Source: DASRYH01 sp035687245 | Lineage (GTDB): Bacteria > Actinomycetota > Coriobacteriia > Anaerosomatales > PHET01 | DNA length: 33,648 bases | Assembly (NCBI GenBank): GCA_035687245.1 | Contig: DASRYH010000007.1 | Span: forward strand, 1-33,648 | Reading direction: 5' to 3' | Shown: positions 16,340-24,299 of the stretch, piece by piece | Layout of the letters: the number at the start of each line of letters is the position of its first letter | Position numbering within the stretch: position 1 is the first letter of the stretch | Program-made: the position numbers and the translations under genes | The notes under the pieces: generated by a model | Told to the model about the DNA's origin: nothing | Databases searched by the model: none | The model's input: the letters and a program-made list of their open reading frames with translations, nothing else

Positions 16340-17355
16340 GGGCGCGCCTTCAGCGTGGCGCGGCCAAGCTTCTTGTCGGCTGCCACGGCTCTTGTTCGCG
16401 CACTCTCGTAGACGCTCAGCCGCTCGCCCGATGCCGCGGCCGCGCCGGCGTCGATCATCTTCTGAATGGGCAGCGTCAGCTTTGAGCGCGCAGTGGAGGC
16501 CTTCTTCGCCTTGCTGTTGTAGGTCCTGAGCGCCGAGGCCGCCGTCAGATCCTGTTCGTTGAGCAGCGCCTTGCTCGCACGCCGCGCGTAGCGGTTGGCC
16601 TGCTGCAGCTGCGTCGCGTACTCGAGATAGGGCCCGAACTGCGCCTCCGGAAAGGCGGTCTGCGCGCCAGAGAGGCTCTGTTGCGCGAGGTTGAGGTCGC
16701 CTGCCACGGCATCTGCCGCCGCGACACACAGCGAAAGGGCTTTGGGGTCTGCGCCCGACTTCGGCGGAACTGTCGCTGAGGTCTCTGACCGCGCACGCTC
16801 GATGGCTTCCCAGCCTGAGTCCGCCAACGGAGCTGCCGAAGAAGACTGCGCTGCAACCTCCAAGAGCGCGGGTGCCGGGACGAGCATCGCTTTGCGGGCC
16901 GAGATCGCCGCGGTGAGGTTGGCTGGCCGCTTCCACAGCCACGTGAGCGGCGCTTTCGCCTTCTTCGCCTGCACAGACGCGCGCTCCAGAAGAGTCACCG
17001 CTCCAGGCACCCTTTCGGCGATGCCGCGCGCTTCCTCGGCGCCCGACGCGCGCGTCTGTCCCCAGATCGAAGCGTCCGCCTGCATGATGATACGGTCAGC
17101 GTCGTCGAGCAGGCTGGCCGCCTTGCCCACGGCAGCAATCTGGCTGAAGCCCGCGATCACTAGCCATGCAGCGGCGAGAACGATGGCCATGGCCACCGCG
17201 CTGAACGACGACGAGATGAGCCTGCGTTGGCGCGCTGCACGGGCGCGACGGGCGCGCTCCGCTTGGCGCTCGCGACGGCGCGCGGCGTATTCGGCAGCCG
17301 AATGTGGACGGTCGCCGTAAAGGTCCTCGTTCTCGGTGTCTGGCCGCTCGTCCAT
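16336..17355 (-). CDS. Unrecognised single-pass membrane protein with long helical external domain
   Basis: 339 residues from ATG 17355; a TTG at 17391 is possible but lies inside the predicted leader. The first 45 residues are highly charged (RRRERQAERARRARAARQRR). They are followed by one membrane helix (about 50-75) and about 260 residues that look mostly helical and Ala/Lys-rich, with probable coiled-coil stretches and a Ser/Thr/Pro-rich break around residues 170-205. No catalytic or metal motif is visible. The basic N-terminus suggests it faces the cytoplasm with the helical part outside. I do not recognise a family. It is monocistronic, convergent with the NO regulator and divergent from the small RNA, and nothing in the context fixes its function. 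Confidence 0.7.
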   Translation of the reverse strand: MDERPDTENEDLYGDRPHSAAEYAARRRERQAERARRARAARQRRLISSSFSAVAMAIVLAAAWLVIAGFSQIAAVGKAASLLDDADRIIMQADASIWGQTRASGAEEARGIAERVPGAVTLLERASVQAKKAKAPLTWLWKRPANLTAAISARKAMLVPAPALLEVAAQSSSAAPLADSGWEAIERARSETSATVPPKSGADPKALSLCVAAADAVAGDLNLAQQSLSGAQTAFPEAQFGPYLEYATQLQQANRYARRASKALLNEQDLTAASALRTYNSKAKKASTARSKLTLPIQKMIDAGAAAASGERLSVYESARTRAVAADKKLGRATLKARP

Positions 17356-17395
17356 TCCCCAGCCCCCACTGCTCTCAGCGCAGTCACGCAACTCC

Positions 17396-17424
17396 CTTGT
17401 ACAGCAACCAGGGCGACTGTGAAA
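17396..17424 (-). promoter_or_regulatory. Candidate promoter of the helical membrane protein gene
   Basis: Minus strand: TTTCAC (17424-17419), 17 bases, TACAAG (17401-17396). A start near 17390 would leave about 35 bases of leader before ATG 17355. Confidence 0.45.
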
Positions 17425-17485
17425 CGTCTCTCTTTGGTGTCGTGCGGCGCTCTGTAAACTTCTAGAAATTTCCTCCTAGCGGCCT

Positions 17486-17514
17486 CTGGCAGTCGGCATA
17501 ATAATTGCTATACT
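17486..17514 (+). promoter_or_regulatory. Promoter of the small RNA
   Basis: CTGGCA (17486-17491), 17 bases, TATACT (17509-17514). The -10 matches 5 of 6 and the spacer is AT-rich, unusual in this GC-rich window. Transcription should begin around 17518-17521, exactly where the folded RNA begins. Confidence 0.65.
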
Positions 17515-17519
17515 CACAC

Positions 17520-17618
17520 GCGAGTCGGGCGACCGCCTTCTCCTCCCCCCCTCAGAGGCGGGACCCGCCCACTCGATATCTGAACGAGGCGCGCCCCCCA
17601 CGCGCCTCGTTTCGTTTT
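17520..17618 (+). ncRNA. Candidate small RNA with C-rich anti-Shine-Dalgarno loops
   Basis: About 100 bases between a good promoter and a strong terminator, with no plausible coding frame. The 5' part folds into a long bulged hairpin. CGAGT (17521-17525) pairs with ACTCG (17571-17575), GGGCG (17527-17531) with CGCCC (17566-17570), and CCGCCT (17533-17538) with AGGCGG (17556-17561). The exposed apical loop of 17 bases holds CTCCTCCCCCCC (17540-17551), complementary to GGAGG ribosome sites. The terminator loop is also C-rich (CCCCCCA). This arrangement is typical of bacterial regulatory RNAs that pair with Shine-Dalgarno sequences through unpaired C-rich loops. It does not resemble 6S, SRP, tmRNA or RNase P RNA. 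A leader/attenuator for the downstream regulator genes is the main alternative. Confidence 0.65.
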
Positions 17619-17619
17619 T
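17585..17619 (+). terminator. Rho-independent terminator of the small RNA
   Basis: CGAGGCGCG and CGCGCCTCG form a perfect 9-bp stem around the loop CCCCCCA, followed by TTTCGTTTTT. It is the best intrinsic terminator in the window, and it terminates transcription for which no upstream + strand protein gene exists. Confidence 0.9.
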
Positions 17620-17758
17620 CTTGAGGGCGTCGATTTCGCCCCCACTCAGACAGCACGCGCGCCTCGCGCATTCACCGCGCCGCGTCCCAAACCCCGGCGT
17701 CATCCCCTTCTCGCGACCGCTACAATCGGATGAACGAATTCGCCGAAGGAGTGGTCCG

Positions 17759-18727
17759 TTGAGCAACGCCATGGAGAGGTTGGTCAACCTCGCCTTCTTC
17801 TTTGCCTCGACCGGAGGCACCCCCGTTACCGCAGAGCGCATCCGCACCGAGGTCGCTGGCTATCCCAGCGACCAGGACGACGCCACGTTCCTGCGCATGT
17901 TCGAGCGCGACAAAGACCAGCTCCGCCGAATGGGCCTGGCGCTCGACGCCGACGAGCAGGGCAACTACGTCCTCGACCGCGCGGGCACCTTCGCCTCCGG
18001 GTTCGAACTCACCGCCGCCGAAGCCGCCGCGATACGCACCGCCGGAGCGGCTCTGCTCGACGATCCCTCGTTCCCGTTCACCGAAGAGCTGCGCCTGGCA
18101 CTCGCCAAGGTGAGCGCGGAGGTCGCTGGCCCGGCACCTTCGGCAGCACGGCTCGCTGATGAGGATCCCGGACGGCAGGGCGAGCTCGTCGGAGCCCTCA
18201 ACGCCGCTGCAAACGACGCCAAGCGCGTCAGCTTCGGCTACACGAACTCGCGCGGCGAGTCGGCCATCCGCGAAGTCGAGCCATTCGGCCTCTTTCTGCA
18301 CGACGGCCGCTGGTATCTGGTCGGCCGCGACGTGGCGAAAGACGATGTGCGGACCTATGCGGTGTCGCGCATGCACTCGGTAGAGGTCAACGCCGCCAAG
18401 CCGAAGACGCCTGACTTCGAGAGGCCCGAGGGCTTCTCCATCGCAAGCTACCTGCTGCTCCCGTTCCAGTACGGCGCCGACGAGTTCGAAGCGGTGCTGA
18501 GCTTCGACCCGCAAGCCGCGTGGCGGGCCGAGGCGCTTTCGGCAGGCCGCGGAAGCCTTGAGGTGCACGCGGACGGCTCTGTGTCTTGGCGGGTGCCGGC
18601 TCGCTCTGCGCATCGGCTGCTGCGCTTCGCGCTCGAACACGGCCCGGGGGTCACCGTGACGTCGCCTCCTGGTGTGGCCGACGAACTCGCCGCTGGCTTG
18701 CGAGAGGTGGCGAACGCTCATGCCTAG
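17759..18727 (+). CDS. WYL-domain transcriptional regulator, PafB-like
   Basis: TTG at 17759 is chosen because AAGGAG lies exactly 7 bases upstream; the next ATG (17771) is too far from it. 322 residues. An N-terminal winged-helix region (MERLVNLAFFFAS...RMFERDKDQLRRMG) is followed by a linker, then the WYL domain with the segment GRWYLVGRDVAKDDVRTYAVSRM (in part), and a C-terminal WCX extension. WYL regulators bind nucleic-acid ligands; in mycobacteria the PafB-PafC pair activates the LexA-independent DNA-damage response after sensing single-stranded DNA. The gene overlaps the next WYL gene by 8 bases, the typical pafB-pafC arrangement, but no proteasome or Pup genes are nearby. A -10-like TACAAT (17721-17726) lies upstream. 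Confidence 0.85.
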   Translation: MSNAMERLVNLAFFFASTGGTPVTAERIRTEVAGYPSDQDDATFLRMFERDKDQLRRMGLALDADEQGNYVLDRAGTFASGFELTAAEAAAIRTAGAALLDDPSFPFTEELRLALAKVSAEVAGPAPSAARLADEDPGRQGELVGALNAAANDAKRVSFGYTNSRGESAIREVEPFGLFLHDGRWYLVGRDVAKDDVRTYAVSRMHSVEVNAAKPKTPDFERPEGFSIASYLLLPFQYGADEFEAVLSFDPQAAWRAEALSAGRGSLEVHADGSVSWRVPARSAHRLLRFALEHGPGVTVTSPPGVADELAAGLREVANAHA

Positions 18728-19664
18728 AGGCATCTCAGCCGCCGAGCGAGCGCAGCGCCTCATGGCACTTCTTGGGCAGCTCACTCCAGATGCGCGTCTG
18801 CGCGTGTCAGACCTCGCCGCGGAGATCGGCGCGACCGAAGAAGAGCTCGCTGCCGACCTCGAGACGCTGTCGGTCTGCGGTGTCGCGCCCTACGACCCCG
18901 ACACCCTCGTGCCCGTCTTCGTCGAGGACGGCTGGGTCGAGGTCTGGGGAGAGCTGCCTGCAGTACAGGGCCCAATACGCCTGTCGGCTGCCGAAGCCGG
19001 AGCACTCGCAGCGGCTCTCCAAGCTGCGGGTTTCGGCGCGCACGACCCGCTCACCGCGCGCCTGATCGAAGCCGCTGCCTCCACCGCCTTCGACGCCGAA
19101 GATCTCGCCGCAACACTGCAGGCAGCGAGCACCGGACACGACGCAGGCGTCTTCGAGACGCTCTCTCTGGCCGCCGCTGAGCGTGAAGTCGTCGCGATCG
19201 ACTACGTGAAGGCAGGCTCGGAGGATGCTTCGCACCGCGAGATCGAGCCGGTCTCCCTCTACCTCGAACGAGGTGCGTGGTACCTCACGGCGTGGTGCCG
19301 AAGCGCTGGCGACTGGCGCACCTTCCGAATCGACCGCGTCCGCGCCGCCAAACCACGCGGCTCGCACTTCGAGGAGCGACTCGCCGAAGACGCTCCGCCC
19401 TCGGCGTTTGCCGCCAGCGGGCTGCCCGTCGCGCGTCTCGACTTCGCGGCAGGCGAGGAGTTCTCCGACCGCGAGTGGCCCGGCGCACGCGTGGCCGAGC
19501 AGCGTGCCGATGGCTCGGTAGCCGTCGACGTTCCCTACTCGGGCACCGACTGGATCGCGCGGCAGGTGGTCGCGCGCCTGGGGGGCGTGACGGTTGTCTC
19601 CCCGCCCGAAGTCCGGACCCGTGTCGCCGCTCTTGCGGCCGACGGACTCGCCCGGCTCGGGTAG
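18720..19664 (+). CDS. WYL-domain transcriptional regulator, PafC-like
   Basis: ATG at 18720 overlaps the end of the preceding gene by 8 bases, and AGAGGTGG stands about 10 bases upstream; 314 residues. An N-terminal winged helix (QRLMALLGQLTPDARLRVSDLAAEIG) with a central helical linker leads to a WYL domain (ERGAWYLTAWCRSAGDWRTFRIDRV, in part) and a C-terminal WCX region. It is a paralogue of the upstream protein in reversed-partner layout, as expected for a PafBC heterodimer. It differs from PafB in a longer acidic insert after the HTH. Its role in DNA-damage control is by family analogy only. Confidence 0.85.
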   Translation: MPRGISAAERAQRLMALLGQLTPDARLRVSDLAAEIGATEEELAADLETLSVCGVAPYDPDTLVPVFVEDGWVEVWGELPAVQGPIRLSAAEAGALAAALQAAGFGAHDPLTARLIEAAASTAFDAEDLAATLQAASTGHDAGVFETLSLAAAEREVVAIDYVKAGSEDASHREIEPVSLYLERGAWYLTAWCRSAGDWRTFRIDRVRAAKPRGSHFEERLAEDAPPSAFAASGLPVARLDFAAGEEFSDREWPGARVAEQRADGSVAVDVPYSGTDWIARQVVARLGGVTVVSPPEVRTRVAALAADGLARLG

Positions 19665-19686
19665 GCCCCTTCCGCCGGAAGCCTAC
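19661..19686. terminator. Bidirectional hairpin holding both convergent stop codons
   Basis: GTAGGC (19661-19666) pairs with GCCTAC (19681-19686), and TTCC with GGAA inside. The stop codons of the PafC-like gene and of the dinG gene lie in the two arms. There is no T-tract, so it may stop transcription weakly from either side. Confidence 0.4.
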
Positions 19687-22571
19687 GCGCCGAAGCGGTT
19701 CGCTATCTCTTCGGCGATCAGATGCGCGGGCAGGCGCTCGACGTCGTTTACGGGCAGCGCTCCGAGGAAGTCGGCGCCGTAGCTCTTGGTGTTCACGCGC
19801 GCGTCGGCGATCACCAGGCAGCCTGCGTCGGTCGACGAGCGGATGAGGCGTCCCGCCGCCTGCTTGAGCTCGATGACGGCGTCGGGCAGCACGTAGCGGC
19901 GCCACGCGATACGTCCTTCTCGGCACTCACGCTCGCGCGAGAGAGGGTCACTTGGCCTGCCGAAAGGCAGCTTCGGCACCACGACACAGCGCAGCGTGTC
20001 GCCCTTCGCGTCGAAGCCCTCCCAAAACGACTTCAGCGCGAAAAGCGAGAGCCGCTCGTCGGCGATGAACTCGTCGCGCAGCCGCTTCGCCGACGTGCCG
20101 CGGCGCTGCATGATGAGGTCGAGTCCGGCCGACTTCAACTTCGGCTCGAGCACCGCGTGCAAGCGCTCCATCTCGCGGCGGTTCGTGAACAGCGTGAGCA
20201 CGCTGCCTCCCATCGCAAGGTGCACCCGCTCGAGCAGCACCTCGAGATCAGTGAGGTAGCCCGCCGTGTTGGGCTCCGCGAGACCGGTGGGGATGAAGAC
20301 GGCCATCTGCCGCTCGAAGTCGTAGCTGGAAGCGAGGCGCAGCGAGCGCCAGCGGTCCGCCTCGATGCGCGAGAGCCCCACGCAGCGCGCAAAGTGCTCG
20401 AAGGAGTCGCCGGTCGCGATGGTGGCCGAGGTGAAGATGACACTGTGGGAGCGCGCGTAGAGGTCTTCGGCGAGTATGGCCCCGATGTCGATGGGGGCGG
20501 CCACGAGCTTCTCTGCAGCGATGCCACGCCGCCGGTCGAGCGCCGCCGAGTAGACGAGCGAGTCGTCCTCGCCGGAGATGACTGCGACGAGCCCGTAGTG
20601 CTGCTCATAGATGCGCGAGATGAGCCCGGTGAGGTCGGCGCGCATCTCGCCCATCTCCGCGCCGTACTCTTCGAGCGACGTGATGAGCTGACGGCCGTGC
20701 GCGATGACCTCTTCGAGCCGTCGTGCGAGCGACGCGCCCGTGGATGCGACCACTCCCCAGGGTCCGGTCTCGCGAACCTCGGGGTTCACCCACAGCTCGG
20801 CCGCATCGTAGTCGCTGTCAGAGGCGAGTGGTGCGAGGTCCTTGACGAAGTCGAAGAGCGAGTTGGCGAGCGTGGACGCCCGGCCGATCTCGTCTTGCAT
20901 GCGCTGAATCGAGTCGACAAGCTCCGTGGCCCGCGGGTCACGGCGAAGCGCCTTGCGGATCCCGTCGAGCAGACCGCCGCGGCTGCCGTGCAGCGAGCTC
21001 AGCGCACCGGCGAGCTCCGTGTGTGCGGCGCCTTCGGTGAGCTGCTTGCGTGCTTCACTCTCTACGGAGTGAGCCTCGTCGACGACCCAGTGACGGATAG
21101 GCGGGAGGATGCCACCTTGGGCGATCACGTCGCGGAAGAGCAGCGCGTGGTTGGTCACGACGACGTGCGCGCTCGCGGCCCTTCGGCGAACCCCATGCAG
21201 GTAACAGAGGTTGGGATAGAAGCGGCAGTGGCGCGCGGTGCAGTCGGCCTGGCTTGCCTGTACGCCTGCTCGGATCTCACGCTGCCAGTGCAGGTTGACC
21301 GCATCGAGGTCGCCCCACGACGACTGGCTCACCCACGCGAGCAGCATCGCCGCGGTCGCGATCGTCTCGGACTCCGCGCCCGCGTCCAACTCCGCCGAGA
21401 ACCGCTCCAGCTTGCGGAGGCAGACGTAGTGGTCGTAGCCCTTGAGAGCGGCGTAGCGCAGCTCGGCGCCGAGCGCTGCGGCCAGCCTGGGCAGCTCGTG
21501 GTAGACGAGCTGGTCCATGAGCGCGTTGGTCTTGGTGGCGATGCCCACGCCCACGCGGTTTTGCAGGGCGAACTCCGCCGAAGGCACGAGGTAGGCCATC
21601 GACTTACCCACGCCGGTCCCCGCCTCGATAGCAGCGTGCGTAGAGGTGGCGAAAGCCTCGAGGACCGCCGCGGCCATCTCGACTTGCTCGGAGCGCTCCT
21701 CGAAGCCGTCGTACATGCGCCCCGCAAGGCCCTCGGCTGTGAAGTGTGCGCAGACCTCTTCTGCCGAAGGGCAGACGCAGTCGATCTCGTCGGCGTCTTC
21801 GAGCGCTTCGGCCCGATCCGCGGCGACACGCTCGCGCCGCACCTCTTTGAGGTCGTAGTTCGCCTTGGGTGCAGCGGCGGCCACGTGCGAGAGGATCTCG
21901 CGCTCGGGCCAGCGAGCTTCAGGTGCAAGCCGGATGATGCGCTGCAGCACTCCGGGTTCGAGGTCCGATAGCGCGACGAGCGCGACGCGCCAGATGCGCG
22001 CGAGGGCGGCGACATCGGCATGGGCGCGGTGGGCCGGGTCGGTGAGGTCGGGCGCGAACGCTACGGCGAGGTCTTGGAGCCGGTGGCTGCGCAGCCTGGG
22101 CAGCCCGATGCGCACGAGCGCAAGAGAGTCTATCCAGCCGCTGCTCACGCCATCGACGCCGATGACGCGCTCGAGGAAGGTGCGGTCGAACCATGCGTTG
22201 TGCGCGACCACTGGCCGGCCCGCAACAAAAGCGGCGAGCTTTGCGACTGCTTCTTCGGCGCATGGCGCACCAGCGACGTCGGCACTGGATATGCCGGTGA
22301 GCTTGGTGATCTCGACCGGTACTGGAACGAGCGGGTCCACGAGCGTGGAGAAGCTCTCCACCACTTCGGGCCCCCGCATCACGCACGCGGCGACCTCGAT
22401 GAGCTTGTCGCGGTCTGGGTCGTAGCCGGTGGTCTCGACATCAACGATGCAGTACTCGGACTCGAAGCCGAAGACGGTCTCGGCAGCGCGCTGCGCGAGC
22501 GTGCGGTAGCGCGCGACGACGTCTGCGTCGGTACCGGGAACGAGGAAGTTGTCGAGTGCGTCAGGATTCAC
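19683..22571 (-). CDS. dinG: DnaQ-type 3'-5' exonuclease fused to DinG/XPD-like helicase
   Basis: 962 residues from GTG 22571 (AGGGTG 6 bases upstream); earlier in-frame starts up to 22628 overlap a terminator and are unlikely. Residues 40-190 form a DEDDh exonuclease with D44-V-E46, AHNAWFD (H124, D129) and HRAHADV. The rest is a superfamily 2 helicase: Walker A around K323 (GTGVGKS), four cysteines of an Fe-S cluster (YVC, DC, RHC, NLC), the DEAH box D498-H501, and C-terminal motifs ending with QAAGRLIRSS. DinG unwinds forked or R-loop DNA 5'-3' and is damage-inducible in E. coli. The exonuclease fusion is common in Gram-positive bacteria. It lies tail-to-tail with the PafBC-like pair. Confidence 0.92.
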   Translation of the reverse strand: MNPDALDNFLVPGTDADVVARYRTLAQRAAETVFGFESEYCIVDVETTGYDPDRDKLIEVAACVMRGPEVVESFSTLVDPLVPVPVEITKLTGISSADVAGAPCAEEAVAKLAAFVAGRPVVAHNAWFDRTFLERVIGVDGVSSGWIDSLALVRIGLPRLRSHRLQDLAVAFAPDLTDPAHRAHADVAALARIWRVALVALSDLEPGVLQRIIRLAPEARWPEREILSHVAAAAPKANYDLKEVRRERVAADRAEALEDADEIDCVCPSAEEVCAHFTAEGLAGRMYDGFEERSEQVEMAAAVLEAFATSTHAAIEAGTGVGKSMAYLVPSAEFALQNRVGVGIATKTNALMDQLVYHELPRLAAALGAELRYAALKGYDHYVCLRKLERFSAELDAGAESETIATAAMLLAWVSQSSWGDLDAVNLHWQREIRAGVQASQADCTARHCRFYPNLCYLHGVRRRAASAHVVVTNHALLFRDVIAQGGILPPIRHWVVDEAHSVESEARKQLTEGAAHTELAGALSSLHGSRGGLLDGIRKALRRDPRATELVDSIQRMQDEIGRASTLANSLFDFVKDLAPLASDSDYDAAELWVNPEVRETGPWGVVASTGASLARRLEEVIAHGRQLITSLEEYGAEMGEMRADLTGLISRIYEQHYGLVAVISGEDDSLVYSAALDRRRGIAAEKLVAAPIDIGAILAEDLYARSHSVIFTSATIATGDSFEHFARCVGLSRIEADRWRSLRLASSYDFERQMAVFIPTGLAEPNTAGYLTDLEVLLERVHLAMGGSVLTLFTNRREMERLHAVLEPKLKSAGLDLIMQRRGTSAKRLRDEFIADERLSLFALKSFWEGFDAKGDTLRCVVVPKLPFGRPSDPLSRERECREGRIAWRRYVLPDAVIELKQAAGRLIRSSTDAGCLVIADARVNTKSYGADFLGALPVNDVERLPAHLIAEEIANRFGA

Positions 22572-22620
22572 TCGCACCACCCTAGCACGCGTCCCTGACG
22601 TCTTTGCGGCTCGTTGGATG

Positions 22621-22653
22621 CAAAACAAGAACGGCCGCCCGGAGGCGGCCGTT
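22621..22653 (-). terminator. Rho-independent terminator of the NTF2-like gene
   Basis: AACGGCCGCC (22630-22639) pairs perfectly with GGCGGCCGTT (22644-22653) around a 4-base loop. On the minus strand it is followed by the T-rich CTTGTTTTGC, 30 bases after the stop codon at 22683. Confidence 0.85.
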
Positions 22654-22682
22654 CGGCAGTACGCAATCAGGTCGAGACTGGG

Positions 22683-23225
22683 CTACTTCATGCCCGTAAC
22701 GGCCTTGGAGGAGACAAACCAGACGCCGTCCTTCTTGGCGAACGTCCAGGTGTTCTCGAAGGTGCCGTAGGACTCGGTGACCTGGTCGACCTTGATGGTC
22801 GCCGTGTCGCCCTGAACCTGGGCATCGGTGATCGTGTAGCCCTTGATGCCGTAACCGCTGACCTGCTCCTTCAGAGCGTCGGGCGAGTTGCCGGTCTTCT
22901 TGTCGGCGGGCAGTGCGTCGAACGCGGCCTGCCAGTCGCCCTTATCGCACGCCTTGTAGTAGCCCTCGACGAACGCCTTCGGCTCGGTGCCCTTTGGCAC
23001 CTTCGTGGCCGAAGCAGCGTCGACAGATGAGGCCGCAGGAGCAGCTGCGCTAGCAGCGGTGCCGGAGGTCGCGGCCGATGCATTGGCGGCGCCCGGGGTC
23101 GTGGCTGCCGTCGGGCTGGCAGCCGGAACCGCCTGGCTCTGCTGGTAGATGACTACGCCAGCGACACCGGCGAGCAGCACGGCGACGATGACGAGGCCGA
23201 TGACCAGCGTCTGGTTGTTCTGCAT
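22683..23225 (-). CDS. Membrane-anchored NTF2-like (lumazine-binding/DUF4878-type) protein
   Basis: 180 residues from ATG 23225, with GAAGGG 6 bases upstream. A short cytoplasmic N-terminus, one membrane helix (LVIGLVIVAVLLAGVAGVVIY) and an Ala/Ser/Thr/Pro-rich linker of about 55 residues lead to a C-terminal domain of about 100 residues. The domain begins AFVEGYYKACDKGDWQAAFDALP and ends with a beta-rich part (ATIKVDQVTESYGTFENTWTF...WFVSS). This pattern matches small NTF2-like domains exposed outside the membrane. Such domains bind small ligands or other proteins; no catalytic residue is evident. The gene is monocistronic with its own terminator. Confidence 0.65.
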   Translation of the reverse strand: MQNNQTLVIGLVIVAVLLAGVAGVVIYQQSQAVPAASPTAATTPGAANASAATSGTAASAAAPAASSVDAASATKVPKGTEPKAFVEGYYKACDKGDWQAAFDALPADKKTGNSPDALKEQVSGYGIKGYTITDAQVQGDTATIKVDQVTESYGTFENTWTFAKKDGVWFVSSKAVTGMK

Positions 23226-23386
23226 TCTGATCCCTTCTAGTGCTTGCTTCAAAGCGCGAAAGCGCTCGGACAGCATACTCTGGGCGGCCGCCTATCGAAA
23301 GGCCACCGCACTTATCACACCTGCCGTGACAACGAGCGAATGCCACGCCAAGGCTTATTAAGATACCTGCATGCACGCCGCTTCGC

Positions 23387-23392
23387 TAGAAT
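23387..23392 (+). promoter_or_regulatory. -10 element for a possibly leaderless sdaAB mRNA
   Basis: TAGAAT ends 7 bases before the ATG at 23400, and no Shine-Dalgarno sequence precedes that ATG. A start point at or next to the ATG would make the mRNA leaderless, as is common in actinobacteria. No convincing -35 is present. Confidence 0.35.
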
Positions 23393-23399
23393 CGGTGCT

Positions 23400-24068
23400 A
23401 TGGCACGCCAACGAAGCGTCTTCGACATCATCGGTCCCGTCATGATCGGGCCGTCCTCAAGCCACACCGCGGGCGCCGTCCGGCTCGGCGCACTCGCCCG
23501 TGCTGTCTTCGGCAGGCAGCCAACCGTCGCTCGCATTCTGCTGCACGGCTCGTTCGCCTCCACCGGTGGCGGTCACGGCACAGACCTCGCGCTCGTCGCC
23601 GGCCTTCTGGGCATGGCTCCCGACGATGCGCGCATCCCGGACGCCTTCCTTGAGGCCGAGCGCGCCGGGCTCGTCTTCTCCTTTGACGAGGCGGATCTCG
23701 GAGACGTTCATCCGAATACCGCCGAGTTTCATCTCGAGGGCGACGGGCGCACGATGCAGGTCAGGGGCTCATCCCTCGGGGGTGGCGACGTCGTCGTGAC
23801 CGACATCGACGGCTTCGAGGTCGACATCTCCGGCGAGCTGCCGGTACTGGTGGTCGCGCACTACGATCAGCCCGGCGAGATCGCCGCAGTCACCAGCGCG
23901 ATCGCCGAAGGTGGGGGCAACGTCGCATCGATGCAGGTGTCGCGCGAACGCAAGGGCGCGCGGGCCCTCATGCTCATCGAGACCGATACCGAGGTCGACG
24001 AAGCTACGGCTGAGCGGATTCGGCAGAATCCCGGCGTGACCGGCGTTCGCAAGGTGCCATCGGTCTAG
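23400..24068 (+). CDS. sdaAB: L-serine dehydratase, beta subunit
   Basis: 222 residues from ATG 23400. The N-terminal domain shows the conserved SVFDIIGPVMIGPSSSHTAGA segment and the GSFASTGGGHGTD loop. The C-terminal third is an ACT domain (LPVLVVAHYDQPGEIAAVTSAIAEGGGNV, in part). The enzyme deaminates L-serine to pyruvate and ammonia using a [4Fe-4S] cluster; in the two-gene form the beta chain pairs with the alpha chain (26697-27557). Here the partner gene is about 2.6 kb away, with a minus-strand feo operon in between. No ribosome site is visible, in keeping with leaderless translation. Confidence 0.93.
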   Translation: MARQRSVFDIIGPVMIGPSSSHTAGAVRLGALARAVFGRQPTVARILLHGSFASTGGGHGTDLALVAGLLGMAPDDARIPDAFLEAERAGLVFSFDEADLGDVHPNTAEFHLEGDGRTMQVRGSSLGGGDVVVTDIDGFEVDISGELPVLVVAHYDQPGEIAAVTSAIAEGGGNVASMQVSRERKGARALMLIETDTEVDEATAERIRQNPGVTGVRKVPSV

Positions 24069-24086
24069 ACAGCGGCACGGCGCGCA

Positions 24087-24299
24087 TTAGCGCTCGAGCG
24101 GCGTCCCGGGATGGTCCTCGTCATCGCGCGCGAGATCGCTCGGGCGTTGCGTGATCCGGGTCGGGGATGCGCAGCTCGTCTTGGAGCCGCAGATCGTGCA
24201 CGCTCCCGAGCATCCGATAACCTTCAGCGCGTTGCAGCGCGGACAGCGCGACTCAACGGACTCGAAGCCGCAGGACGGACACTTCGGCAGAACGGGCAT
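24087..24299 (-). CDS. Cysteine-rich zinc-ribbon protein directly behind feoB
   Basis: 70 residues; the ATG at 24299 follows the feoB stop with no base between (TAGATG), so translation is coupled. C7-P-S-C10 and C19-P-R-C22 form a zinc ribbon. A second group C30-x3-C34-x2-C37-x5-C43 could hold another metal or an Fe-S cluster. The C-terminal 25 residues are charged and probably disordered. It has no membrane helix and does not resemble FeoC. Position suggests a role in iron delivery or as a regulator of FeoB, but nothing in the sequence proves it. Confidence 0.72.
   Translation of the reverse strand: MPVLPKCPSCGFESVESRCPRCNALKVIGCSGACTICGSKTSCASPTRITQRPSDLARDDEDHPGTPLER

Noticed and set aside
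17621..17758. Earlier TTG start for the PafB-like gene at 17621
   Set aside because: It starts at the end of the small RNA terminator and would add a Pro/Arg-rich stretch; AAGGAG marks TTG 17759.
19722..21971. Long + strand open frame (749 codons) opposite dinG
   Set aside because: The opposite frame holds all exonuclease and helicase motifs. This one has no recognisable domain and no ribosome site.
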